From contig CAVWAR010000017.1 in the NCBI GenBank assembly GCA_963753075.1, forward strand, positions 930,001-994,000: a DNA stretch of 64,000 bases, given 5' to 3'. This DNA is from Prado023 sp963753075. Its GTDB lineage: Bacteria > Actinomycetota > Actinomycetes > S36-B12 > CAIYMF01. A program made the translations under genes and the position numbers. Position 1 is the first letter of the stretch. The number at the start of each line of letters is the position of its first letter. Of this stretch, positions 16,454-26,578 are shown piece after piece. A model generated the notes under the pieces. That model was not told the DNA's origin and did no database searches. It was given only the letters and a program-made list of their open reading frames with translations.

Positions 16454-16817
16454 GGCCGTATCCTGCCACGGCCGCCCCGTCACGCGCGACCCCCCTGGCC
16501 TGCCGATCGTGGGTGGGCCGCCCACGCGGCCGGTTGATGCGCGTCGGCGGGTCCCGCCGCCAGCACAGGATCCCGCCCATATGGGGCGCGGTGGAACGGT
16601 CGATGCCAACCGACGCACGGGGAACCGCCCCAATGGATGGTTCTGCTCCGGCCTATCGGGCGGCTTCTTGTGCTGCCGAGTTCTGCGCCCTGTCGGGGGC
16701 TGCCCAATCGGGCGGTTCCCTGTGCGTCACGAGGCCCACCAGCGGGGGGATCGCGCGACATTGGATGGTATCGGGCTGGGGGCAGCCGAGGGCTGCGCAT
16801 GCAGCTGCCCACCAGCC
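16454..16817. other. Non-coding gap between cimA leader and ilvE
   Basis: The 364-bp gap holds the cimA leader promoter somewhere at its left edge. An 11-bp inverted repeat (GGGAACCGCCC at 16620-16630, GGGCGGTTCCC at 16710-16720) encloses about 80 nt. Short open frames exist on both strands but have no ribosome site or recognisable product. No gene can be supported. Confidence 0.6.
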
Positions 16818-17999
16818 TCAGCCGACGTGGTGGACCCAGCCGAACGGATCGTCGGCACGCCCGGTCTGGATGTCCAGCAGGGCCTCACGCAGCTTCATCG
16901 TCACCGGGCCGGGCTGTCCGTCGCCGACGGTCCATTCGGCGTCCGCGGACTTCACAGAGCCGACGGGTGTGACGACCGCGGCTGTGCCGCAGGCGAAGAC
17001 CTCCGAGATCTCCCCGCTGGCGTTGCCGGCCCGCCAGTCCTCGATCGAGATGCGCCCCTCCTCGGCGGGGATCCCGAGATGACGGGCCAGCGTCAGCAGC
17101 GAGTCGCGGGTGATGCCTGGCAGCAGGGTGCCGGTCAGCTCTGGCGTGACCAGTCGGGCGGAGTCACCCGTACCGAAGACGAACATGAGGTTCATCCCGC
17201 CCATCTCCTCGACCCACCGGCGTTCGATCGCGTCGAGCCAGACGACCTGGTCACAGCCCTTCTCGGCCGCATGTGCCTGGGCGATCAACGAGCCCGCGTA
17301 GTTGCCCGAGCACTTGGCCTCACCGGTGCCCCCCGGTGCCGCCCGGACGAACTCCGTGGACAGCCAGACGCTGACCGGCTTCACGCCGCGCGGGAAGTAG
17401 GCACCGGCTGGTGAGGCCATGAGCAGGAACGTGTAGGAGTTGGCGGGGCGGACGCCGAGGCCCACTTCGGTGGCGAACTCGAACGGGCGCAGGTAGAGCG
17501 ACTTCTCCGGATCAGGGGCGACCCAGTCACCGTCGGCGTGGACCAGCGCCTCGACTGCGCCCAGGAAGATCTCCTCGGGCAGCTCGGCCATCGCAAGGCG
17601 GGACGCGCTCCGACCGAAGCGGACCGCATTCGCCTCGGGACGGAAGGTGATCAGCGACCCGTCACCGGATCGGTACGCCTTGAGCCCCTCGAAGATTGAC
17701 TGGCCGTAGTGGATGAACATGCTCGACGGGTCGAGGTCGAGGTTTGCGTAGTCGACGAGCTCGGGCTCGCCCCACCCACCTGCTGCCGTCCAGTCCGCGC
17801 GCACCATGTGGTCGGTGACGTACCGGCCGAACCCGGGGTCCGCCAGGATGGCGTCCCGCTCGGCCGCCGAACGGGTCGCGCCCGTCGTTCGGTCGGCGAC
17901 CTTGGCCACGGCCCGCTCGCCCACGGGGTACAGCTCGATCCCCGCAGCCACCATCTCGGCGGCGGTGCGGTATGCGGACGTGCCTGCGTCAGAGCTCAT
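16818..17999 (-). CDS. ilvE: Branched-chain amino acid aminotransferase
   Basis: PLP enzyme that makes Ile, Val and Leu from their 2-oxo acids. The 393-aa protein has the class IV fold markers HYGQSIFEGLKAYR, YLRPFEFATE, the PLP lysine in GGTGEAKCSGNYAGS (K229) and EEMGGMNLMFVF, plus SEVFACGTAAVVTPVG near the C-terminus. A GATACT box lies eight bases before the ATG, so the leader is very short or absent. It lies between cimA and leuB on the same strand. Confidence 0.97.
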   Translation of the reverse strand: MSSDAGTSAYRTAAEMVAAGIELYPVGERAVAKVADRTTGATRSAAERDAILADPGFGRYVTDHMVRADWTAAGGWGEPELVDYANLDLDPSSMFIHYGQSIFEGLKAYRSGDGSLITFRPEANAVRFGRSASRLAMAELPEEIFLGAVEALVHADGDWVAPDPEKSLYLRPFEFATEVGLGVRPANSYTFLLMASPAGAYFPRGVKPVSVWLSTEFVRAAPGGTGEAKCSGNYAGSLIAQAHAAEKGCDQVVWLDAIERRWVEEMGGMNLMFVFGTGDSARLVTPELTGTLLPGITRDSLLTLARHLGIPAEEGRISIEDWRAGNASGEISEVFACGTAAVVTPVGSVKSADAEWTVGDGQPGPVTMKLREALLDIQTGRADDPFGWVHHVG

Positions 18000-18069
18000 G
18001 GTGGGTCAGTATCGCTGATCCGGGCACCCCGCCGCGAGGTCTCCCGGAACTTCGTGCGCGGCGCCGGGG

Positions 18070-19113
18070 TCAGCCGGCGGCCCCGACGGCCAGCGCGTCA
18101 CCGATCTGGCTCGTCGAACGCACAGCGGAGCCGCGCGTGGACAGGTCCGCGGCGACCGCGGCCTCGACCCGGTCGGCCGCCTCCTGCTGCCCGAGGTGCG
18201 CCAGCAGCATGGCCACCGAGAGCACCGTGGCGGTCGGGTCTGCCGTGCCCTGCCCGGCGATGTCGGGGGCCGAACCGTGCACGGGCTCGAACATGCTCGG
18301 GTTCGTTCGGCTCGGGTCGATGTTCCCACTGGCTGCCAGGCCGATACCCCCGGCGATCGCCGCGCCGATGTCGGTGAGGATGTCGCCGAACAGGTTGTCG
18401 GTGACCACGATGTCGAAACGCTCCGGCTGGGTCAGGAAGAACATCGCGGCGGCGTCGACGTGGCAGTAGTCGGTGGCGATGTCCGGGAACTCCGCGGCGA
18501 CCTCATCGAACGTGCGCTGCCACAGCGAGCCGGCGTGGACCAGCACGTTCGTCTTGTGCACCAGCGTGACCTTGCCGCGTCGGGCCGTCGCCCGGGTGAA
18601 GGCGTCGCGAACGATTCGCTCAACGCCGAACCGCGTGTTCAGGCTCTCCTCGGTCGCGACCTCGTGGGCGGTCCCTCGCCGCAGCGTGCCCCCGGAGCCC
18701 ACGTACGGCCCCTCGGTGCCCTCCCGGCAGACAACCATGTCGATGTCGGCCGGCCCCTTGCCCGCAAGGGGGGTGGTCACGCCGGCGAACAGCTTCACGG
18801 GCCGCAGGTTCACGTGGTGGTCGAGCTCGAAGCGCAGCGGCAGCAGGACCCCGCGCTCGAGCACGCCCGGCGGCACGCTCGGATCCCCGATGGCGCCGAG
18901 CAGGATCGCGTCCTGGGCGCGTAGCTCGGCAAGGACGGAACTGGGCAGGGTTTCGCCCGTCGCGTTGTAGCGGCGGGCACCGAGGTCGTAGTCAGTGGTC
19001 GACACAGTGATGCCGGTCGACGGGGCCACGGCGTCGAGCACCTTGAGCCCCTCGGTGACCACCTCGGTGCCGATCCCATCCCCGGCAATGACAGCAAGCT
19101 GTAAGTCATCCAC
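18070..19113 (-). CDS. leuB: 3-isopropylmalate dehydrogenase
   Basis: Oxidatively decarboxylates 3-isopropylmalate in leucine synthesis. The 347-aa protein from GTG (MDDLQLAVIAGDGIG) shows the beta-decarboxylating dehydrogenase blocks CREGTEGPYVG, KTNVLVHAG, NLFGDILTDIGAAIAGGIGLA and FEPVHGSAPDIAGQG. TAGGG lies eight bases before this GTG. An ATG nine codons further up is possible, but it would crowd the divergent GNAT gene. The frame remains open a further 1.9 kb upstream, antisense to other genes; that part is not coding. Confidence 0.95.
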   Translation of the reverse strand: MDDLQLAVIAGDGIGTEVVTEGLKVLDAVAPSTGITVSTTDYDLGARRYNATGETLPSSVLAELRAQDAILLGAIGDPSVPPGVLERGVLLPLRFELDHHVNLRPVKLFAGVTTPLAGKGPADIDMVVCREGTEGPYVGSGGTLRRGTAHEVATEESLNTRFGVERIVRDAFTRATARRGKVTLVHKTNVLVHAGSLWQRTFDEVAAEFPDIATDYCHVDAAAMFFLTQPERFDIVVTDNLFGDILTDIGAAIAGGIGLAASGNIDPSRTNPSMFEPVHGSAPDIAGQGTADPTATVLSVAMLLAHLGQQEAADRVEAAVAADLSTRGSAVRSTSQIGDALAVGAAG

Positions 19114-19155
19114 GGGGAGAACCCTAATGGGCACTGCCATCGCTATCGTCGGGGC

Positions 19156-20199
19156 GTGTTCCAGCCCCTGCGCACCGAGCGCCTGATCGTGCGGCCCGTG
19201 CAGCCCGATGACGTCGATGCCCTGGACGAGCGCCGCAACGACCCGGCCGTCGCGAAGCTGCAGGGCTGGGCGACCCCGTACCCGCGCAGTCGGGCCGAGT
19301 CGATCGTCGCCGAGACCGCAGCGATGGACGGGCCGCAGGAGGGCAAGTGGTGGATGGCGACGGCCGTCGAGGCCGCGTCCGGACAGATCGTGGGCGATCT
19401 CGTCGTGCGCGTCACCAATGAACGGCGCACAGCTGAGATCGGCTACTCGATCGCCAGCGCGCACTGGGGCCGGGGCTACGCCAGCGAAGGGCTCGACGCA
19501 CTCGTCGACTGGCTGCTCAGCGCGCTGCCCATCACCCGGCTCGCCGGGATGCTGCACCCCGACAACCGGGCGTCGGCGATGGTCCTGGAACGCACCGGCT
19601 TCCACTTCGAGGGCCACACTCGGCTGTCGTTCTGGCTCGAGGACGACAACTCCGACGACTGGATCTACGGAATGACCCGGCAGGAACGGATCCTGTGGAC
19701 AGGACGACCCCGGACCGCACCGGAGGACGTCCGGCTGGTCGCGGTGAGCCAGGCGAACAAGGAGTCCGTCCTCGCATTGCGGACCCACCACAGCCAGGAG
19801 GCGTTCGTCGCTCCCATGCTGCGGTCGTTCGCCGACGCACTGCTGCCCGACATCGCGAACGGCGCACCGCTTGTGCCATGGCTGCGGGCCATCGAGGCTG
19901 ACGGGCTCATCGTTGGATTCGTGATGCTGGCGCAGACGTCCGCCGTCCATCCCGAGCCGTACCTCTGGCGGCTGCTGATCGACCGCATGCACCAGCGTCG
20001 GGGGATCGCCTCGCGCGCTCTCGGACTCATCACGGCCGAGTGCGCAGGCCGGGGAGCCGGCACGCTGCGGGTCAGCTGGTGCGAGGGCAAGGGGTCCCCG
20101 CGCCCGTTCTACCTGGCCCACGGGTTCGAGCCGACCGGGCGTGTGGTGCACGGCGAGACCGAGGCCCGATTGGTCCTGCCCGGCGCTGCCGGCTCGTAG
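19156..20199 (+). CDS. Protein with two GNAT acetyltransferase domains
   Basis: The protein is 347 aa. Residues 1-165 are a RimJ/RimL-type N-acetyltransferase (LRTERLIVRPVQPDD, GYSIASAHWGRGYASEGLDAL, NRASAMVLERTGF). Residues 190-345 are a second GNAT domain (LIDRMHQRRGIASRALGLI, FYLAHGFEPTGRVV). Both carry the acetyl-CoA loop (Q/R-x-x-G-x-A/G), so both may be active; the substrates are unknown. The GTG start lies six bases after TATCGT (19144-19149), which fits a leaderless message. Fusion of the two halves in one frame is clear because no stop or restart lies between them. Confidence 0.85.
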   Translation: MFQPLRTERLIVRPVQPDDVDALDERRNDPAVAKLQGWATPYPRSRAESIVAETAAMDGPQEGKWWMATAVEAASGQIVGDLVVRVTNERRTAEIGYSIASAHWGRGYASEGLDALVDWLLSALPITRLAGMLHPDNRASAMVLERTGFHFEGHTRLSFWLEDDNSDDWIYGMTRQERILWTGRPRTAPEDVRLVAVSQANKESVLALRTHHSQEAFVAPMLRSFADALLPDIANGAPLVPWLRAIEADGLIVGFVMLAQTSAVHPEPYLWRLLIDRMHQRRGIASRALGLITAECAGRGAGTLRVSWCEGKGSPRPFYLAHGFEPTGRVVHGETEARLVLPGAAGS

Positions 20200-20366
20200 G
20201 CGCGGGAGCTCCGAGCACCTGCCGCGTGCCGACCTGCCCCCACCCATCGGGTGCCGACCGCCCGGGCACCGCGGCACCGGGCCGCACCCGTACGGCCACG
20301 CACCTGCGAGCGGGCCACGGGAAGCCGGCCACGGGATGTGGGAAGCCCGAAGCCGCAGCCGCCGGC

Positions 20367-21482
20367 CTACCAGACGATGTCCTGGTCCTCGGCGACCCCG
20401 GGAACCCGATCCAGGACGTGGGTCCGACCCGCGACGTCGATCTCGCCGCTGAAGTGCCCGACGGGTTGAACGAAGTGGCTGCGCAGGACCTTGATGTCGA
20501 GGTGCTCGCTGTGCAGGGCCAACGGCTCGAAACGCAGTCGCACCGACCCGTCGGCGGTGACCACGCGCCACGGCGCCATCAGGTCCGTGCGGTCGAACGT
20601 GAAGCGGCTGCGCGGGTCCAGCGGGATCGGCCGGCCGTCGATCCAGACGGCGTTCTCCCGCGACCGCTCGCCGACGCCCGAGAAGCCCTCGGTCAGGTTG
20701 AACCCCAGCACCGTGCCGTCCTCGAGCCGCCCGGTGCCGTAGGCCCAGCGCCACGCGGTGCTCCGGCAGAGCAGCCCCTTGGTGTAGTCGTACCCGCCGA
20801 GGCCCCCGTCGAGAGTGCAGTTTCGGGTGCCCTCCTCGCCCTGCACGACGACACTCCCGGTGACGGCAAGGCCAGCGGTCTTGCCGGTCACCGACACCGA
20901 GGACTCCTGGCCGTGGTCCACCTCGGAGACCGCACTGATCCCCAGACCACCCTCGCGAAGGGTCAGGTCGAGCTCGACCCACGCTTGGGACCGACCCGGC
21001 ACGCTGGCCGCCGATCGACCCAAGGATGCCTGGAAGCGGATCCTGTCCCCGTCGCGGCGGACCGTGTAGCGGGTGCCAGGCAGGCGATAGGTGGCGCGCA
21101 GGCCATCCCCGGGGGCGTCGTTGACGGCCGCCAGGGCACCCTTGCGGCTGGAGTCAGCGATCACGGAGCCGGTCTTAAGGTCGGTGACCATGAGGAACCC
21201 CGACCCGGTGATCCCCCCGTTGACCAGCGCGGAGGTGACCGCGATCTCCTCTGTGGCGGCGAACAAGTAGACCCACGACTTCTCCCGGAGCCTCCGGCGC
21301 GCCATCCCGACCGGGTGGGAGCCGCCAAGCCGGTGCGGACCGGCCAATGCACCCATCGCTGTCAGCGCGACGATGCCGGCGTACCCCCCGAAGCGTGGGA
21401 TCCCCTCAGCCGACACGGCCCGCGACGGCGCAGGATCCAGGGGAACCACTTCGGGCTGTCGTTGCGATCCGGTGGACACCAT
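20367..21482 (-). CDS. DUF2804 domain protein
   Basis: A 371-aa protein beginning MVSTGSQRQPEVVP. The body has the DUF2804 features LREKSWVYLFAATEEIAVTS, a GLGGYDYTKGLLCRSTAWRWA block, LGFNLTEGFSGVGERSRENAVW and a C-terminal GHFSGEI. The family is predicted to be beta-rich, and its function is unknown. The ATG lies seven bases after a TAGCGT box (plus strand 21490-21495) with no ribosome site, suggesting a leaderless transcript. It is divergent from the leuA leader, sharing a promoter gap of about 100 bp. Confidence 0.85.
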   Translation of the reverse strand: MVSTGSQRQPEVVPLDPAPSRAVSAEGIPRFGGYAGIVALTAMGALAGPHRLGGSHPVGMARRRLREKSWVYLFAATEEIAVTSALVNGGITGSGFLMVTDLKTGSVIADSSRKGALAAVNDAPGDGLRATYRLPGTRYTVRRDGDRIRFQASLGRSAASVPGRSQAWVELDLTLREGGLGISAVSEVDHGQESSVSVTGKTAGLAVTGSVVVQGEEGTRNCTLDGGLGGYDYTKGLLCRSTAWRWAYGTGRLEDGTVLGFNLTEGFSGVGERSRENAVWIDGRPIPLDPRSRFTFDRTDLMAPWRVVTADGSVRLRFEPLALHSEHLDIKVLRSHFVQPVGHFSGEIDVAGRTHVLDRVPGVAEDQDIVW

Positions 21483-21568
21483 GCCACGCACGCTATCCGG
21501 CTGCCGCGTCCTCGCCGCATGGGCCGTAGCGACCACATCCGTTTGTGCGCCGCGCACGCAGTATGCGC

Positions 21569-21574
21569 TACCCT
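21569..21574 (+). promoter_or_regulatory. -10 box of the leuA leader transcript
   Basis: TACCCT (TANNNT) lies seven bases before the leader-peptide ATG, which would then be the transcript's first codon. No good -35 hexamer is visible at the standard distance. Confidence 0.5.
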
Positions 21575-21581
21575 TGCCCTG

Positions 21582-21626
21582 ATGTTCACCGTGCGACTGC
21601 TCCTTGGTAGCCGCGGCGGGGCCTGA
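21582..21626 (+). CDS. Leader peptide of leuA with three consecutive Leu codons
   Basis: The 14-codon frame reads MFTVRLLLGSRGGA (CTG CTC CTT). TGCTCC within the Leu run (21598-21603) is complementary to GGAGCA (21704-21709), which contains the leuA ribosome site; the pairing extends by TGG/CCA across one bulged base. Two hairpins lie between. A ribosome stalled for lack of leucyl-tRNA would cover the anti-Shine-Dalgarno and free leuA for translation. The peptide and pairing are seen in the sequence; the mechanism is inferred. Translational leader control has been proposed for actinobacterial leuA genes. Confidence 0.82.
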   Translation: MFTVRLLLGSRGGA

Positions 21627-21688
21627 CAGACCGGCTCCCCTGCCGCGGGTGATGGCGTGCGCCGGTTCGAGACCCCACGGGTCGAACC
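21611..21688 (+). promoter_or_regulatory. Structured leuA leader RNA: two hairpins
   Basis: CCGCGGCGGGG (from about 21611) pairs with CCCCTGCCGCGG (ending about 21650) with one mismatch. GGTTCGA (21664-21670) pairs perfectly with TCGAACC (21682-21688) across an 11-nt loop. No U-tract follows either, so control is unlikely to be transcription termination. Together with the Leu-codon/SD pairing these could form a pseudoknot-like on/off switch. Confidence 0.65.
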
Positions 21689-21715
21689 CCAGACACAGCC
21701 CCAGGAGCACTGATC

Positions 21716-23482
21716 ATGAATACCCCGTCACACGTGCCGTACGCCGAGCGGACCGCACAACAGGCCTCGCCCATGGCGTGGCAGCGCTACGCACCCTTCA
21801 CACCCATCAGGCTGCCGGATCGGGTCTGGCCCAGCACGGTCATCGACAAGGCCCCGCGCTGGTGCGCGGTCGACCTGCGCGACGGCAACCAGGCGCTCAT
21901 CGACCCGATGACCCCCGAGCGCAAGCGACGCATGTTCGAGCTGCTGGTCCGGATGGGCTACAAGGAGATCGAGGTAGGCTTCCCGTCGGCGAGCCAGACG
22001 GACTTCGACTTCGTCCGGGAGCTGATCGAGCAGGACCTGATCCCCGATGACGTGGTGATCCAGGTCCTGACCCAGGCGCGCGAGCACCTGATCGAGCGCA
22101 CGTTCGAGTCGATCCGCGGGGCCAAGCAGGCGATCGTGCACCTGTACAACTCCACCTCGACGCTGCAGCGCAGGGTGGTGTTCGGACTGGACCGCGACGG
22201 GATCCGGGACATCGCCGTGCAGGGCGCGCAGCTGTGCATGAAGTTCGCCGAGCAGGTCACCCCCGAGACCGACATCTTCTACGAGTACTCCCCCGAGTCC
22301 TACACGGGCACCGAGCTGGAGTTCGCCGTCGAGGTCTGCAACGCGGTCAACGACGTCTGGCAGCCGACCCCGGAGCGCAAGGTCATCATCAACCTGCCGG
22401 CGACCGTCGAGATGGCCACCCCGAACGTCTACGCCGACTCGATCGAGTGGATGCATCGCAACCTGCGCTACCGCGACTCGGTGGTGCTGAGCCTCCACCC
22501 GCACAACGATCGCGGCACGGCGGTCGCCGCCGCCGAGCTGGGTTTCATGGCCGGCGCGGACCGGATCGAGGGCTGCCTGTTCGGCAACGGGGAGCGCACC
22601 GGCAACGTCTGCCTGGTCACGCTGGGCATGAACCTGTTCAGCCAGGGCATCGATCCGCAGATCGACTTCCGCGACATCGACGAGATCCGCCGGACGGTGG
22701 AGTACTGCAACCAGCTGCGGGTACCGGAACGGCACCCGTACGGCGGTGACCTTGTCTTCACGGCCTTCTCCGGTTCCCACCAGGACGCGATCAACAAGGG
22801 CTTCCGTGCCATGTCCGTGGACGCGGGGATGGCACGGGTACCGGTCGAGGACTTCCGGTGGGAGGTCCCCTACCTGCCGATCGACCCGCACGACATCGGC
22901 CGCACGTACGAGGCCGTCATCCGGGTCAACAGCCAGTCCGGCAAGGGCGGCGTGGCCTACATCATGCGAACCGAGCACGGGTTGGAGCTGCCCAGGCGGC
23001 TGCAGATCGAGTTCTCCCAGGTCATCCAGCGGATGACCGACTCCGAGGGCGGCGAGGTGGCCCCGGAGCAGATGTGGGAGCTCTTCGCTGACGAGTACCT
23101 CCCTGTCACCGAGATGCCCTGGGGTCGGCTGAAGCTGCGCCACGTGATCGTCGAGTCAGACGTTGAGGGCTCCACCGAGGTGCGCACCGTCATCCGCGAC
23201 AACGCCCACCACGCGCGCGAGTTCGAGGGCATCGGCCACGGCAACGGCCCAATCGCGGCCTTCTGCGATGCGTTGGCCGCCCACCACATCGACGTCCGCG
23301 TGCTGGACTACTCCGAGCACGCGATGTCGGCCGGCGACGATGCCAAGGCCGCCGCGTTCGTGGAGTGCGCGATCGGCGGGCGGGTGCTGTGGGGGGTCGG
23401 CGTCGACTCGTCGATCGTGACGGCCTCGCTGAAGGCGATCATCTCGGCGGTGAACCGGGCGCAGCGCGACCAGGTGGGCTGA
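21716..23482 (+). CDS. leuA: 2-isopropylmalate synthase, class II
   Basis: Condenses acetyl-CoA and 2-oxoisovalerate, the committed step of leucine synthesis. The 588-aa protein has the HMGL-like signature CAVDLRDGNQAL, the metal-binding block LHPHNDRGTAVAAAELGF, the second signature GCLFGNGERTGN and a C-terminal regulatory domain (about residues 430-588), as in the mycobacterial enzyme. AGGAG lies eight bases before the ATG. It is preceded by the Leu-codon leader. Unlike the rest of the leu/ilv genes it is on the plus strand. Confidence 0.97.
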   Translation: MNTPSHVPYAERTAQQASPMAWQRYAPFTPIRLPDRVWPSTVIDKAPRWCAVDLRDGNQALIDPMTPERKRRMFELLVRMGYKEIEVGFPSASQTDFDFVRELIEQDLIPDDVVIQVLTQAREHLIERTFESIRGAKQAIVHLYNSTSTLQRRVVFGLDRDGIRDIAVQGAQLCMKFAEQVTPETDIFYEYSPESYTGTELEFAVEVCNAVNDVWQPTPERKVIINLPATVEMATPNVYADSIEWMHRNLRYRDSVVLSLHPHNDRGTAVAAAELGFMAGADRIEGCLFGNGERTGNVCLVTLGMNLFSQGIDPQIDFRDIDEIRRTVEYCNQLRVPERHPYGGDLVFTAFSGSHQDAINKGFRAMSVDAGMARVPVEDFRWEVPYLPIDPHDIGRTYEAVIRVNSQSGKGGVAYIMRTEHGLELPRRLQIEFSQVIQRMTDSEGGEVAPEQMWELFADEYLPVTEMPWGRLKLRHVIVESDVEGSTEVRTVIRDNAHHAREFEGIGHGNGPIAAFCDALAAHHIDVRVLDYSEHAMSAGDDAKAAAFVECAIGGRVLWGVGVDSSIVTASLKAIISAVNRAQRDQVG

Positions 23483-23662
23483 CAGGCGGGTTGGGACGCG
23501 GGGGTACTCGGGCGCCGCGGCCCCCGTGGCTCGCGACATCGTCAGTGGCTCCCCACCTGCTTTCGGCCACCCACTCGATAGGTCGCCTCGAGCCCTCAGC
23601 CAACGGCCACGACGTGGCAGTCCGCTTCCCTGCATCCCTGGGTCTGGGTCCGCGAGGAGCGA

Positions 23663-23911
23663 TCATCCCTCGACGATGTCGCCCATGACGGGATCGACTT
23701 CGATCCCGAGCGAAGTGAGGTACGCCTCCGCCGCGTCCAGTTGATCCGGGTCGCCCGTCATGTCGAGCACCATCCAACCGAAGTGGTCCTCGATCGAGGC
23801 TCTCCTGATCGAAGTCACAACGCCGTAGTCCACCCCGAGGTGGTAGACGACGGGCTCACGGACCTGGGTCTGCGGGAATGTCAACCGTACTGGTCGATGA
23901 TGGGAACTCAT
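23663..23911 (-). CDS. Stand-alone NIL domain protein
   Basis: An 82-aa protein (MSSHHRPVRLTFPQTQVREP) consisting of one NIL-type ferredoxin-like domain: RLTFP at the start, PVVYHLGVDYGVVTSIRRASIE, then GWMVLDMTGDPDQLDAAEAYL. NIL domains bind amino acids (Met) at the C-terminus of MetN transporters and occur alone in actinobacteria. The ATG lies six bases after TACGAT (plus strand 23918-23923), a leaderless arrangement. It closes the conserved leu/ilv block on this side. Confidence 0.8.
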   Translation of the reverse strand: MSSHHRPVRLTFPQTQVREPVVYHLGVDYGVVTSIRRASIEDHFGWMVLDMTGDPDQLDAAEAYLTSLGIEVDPVMGDIVEG

Positions 23912-24003
23912 GCCGGCATCGTAGGCGCGGTTCACGCCTCCCCGCTCCTCAGCACGGACTTCGCCCTTGCCCACCGGCCTGACCAACTGACCGATGCTCG
24001 GGG

Positions 24004-26414
<2,411 letters not shown>

Positions 26415-26578
26415 GCGATTGGCATCGACAGGGGCGGGCGACGGGTTGAGCAGACCACCGCGGTAGCAGGGTCGCGGGCCGACCCTGAAGAACCGCGTTA
26501 TCCGTGGGGACCTCAGACGGGAACGCCGCGCGGCATCCCCCATGCGGGTGAAATCGTCGCACCCATGCACAACGAGGT

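Noticed and set aside
18070..20982. A 970-codon open frame extending leuB far upstream
   Set aside because: Only the 18070-19113 part encodes LeuB. The rest is antisense to the GNAT and DUF2804 region, a common artefact in high-GC DNA.
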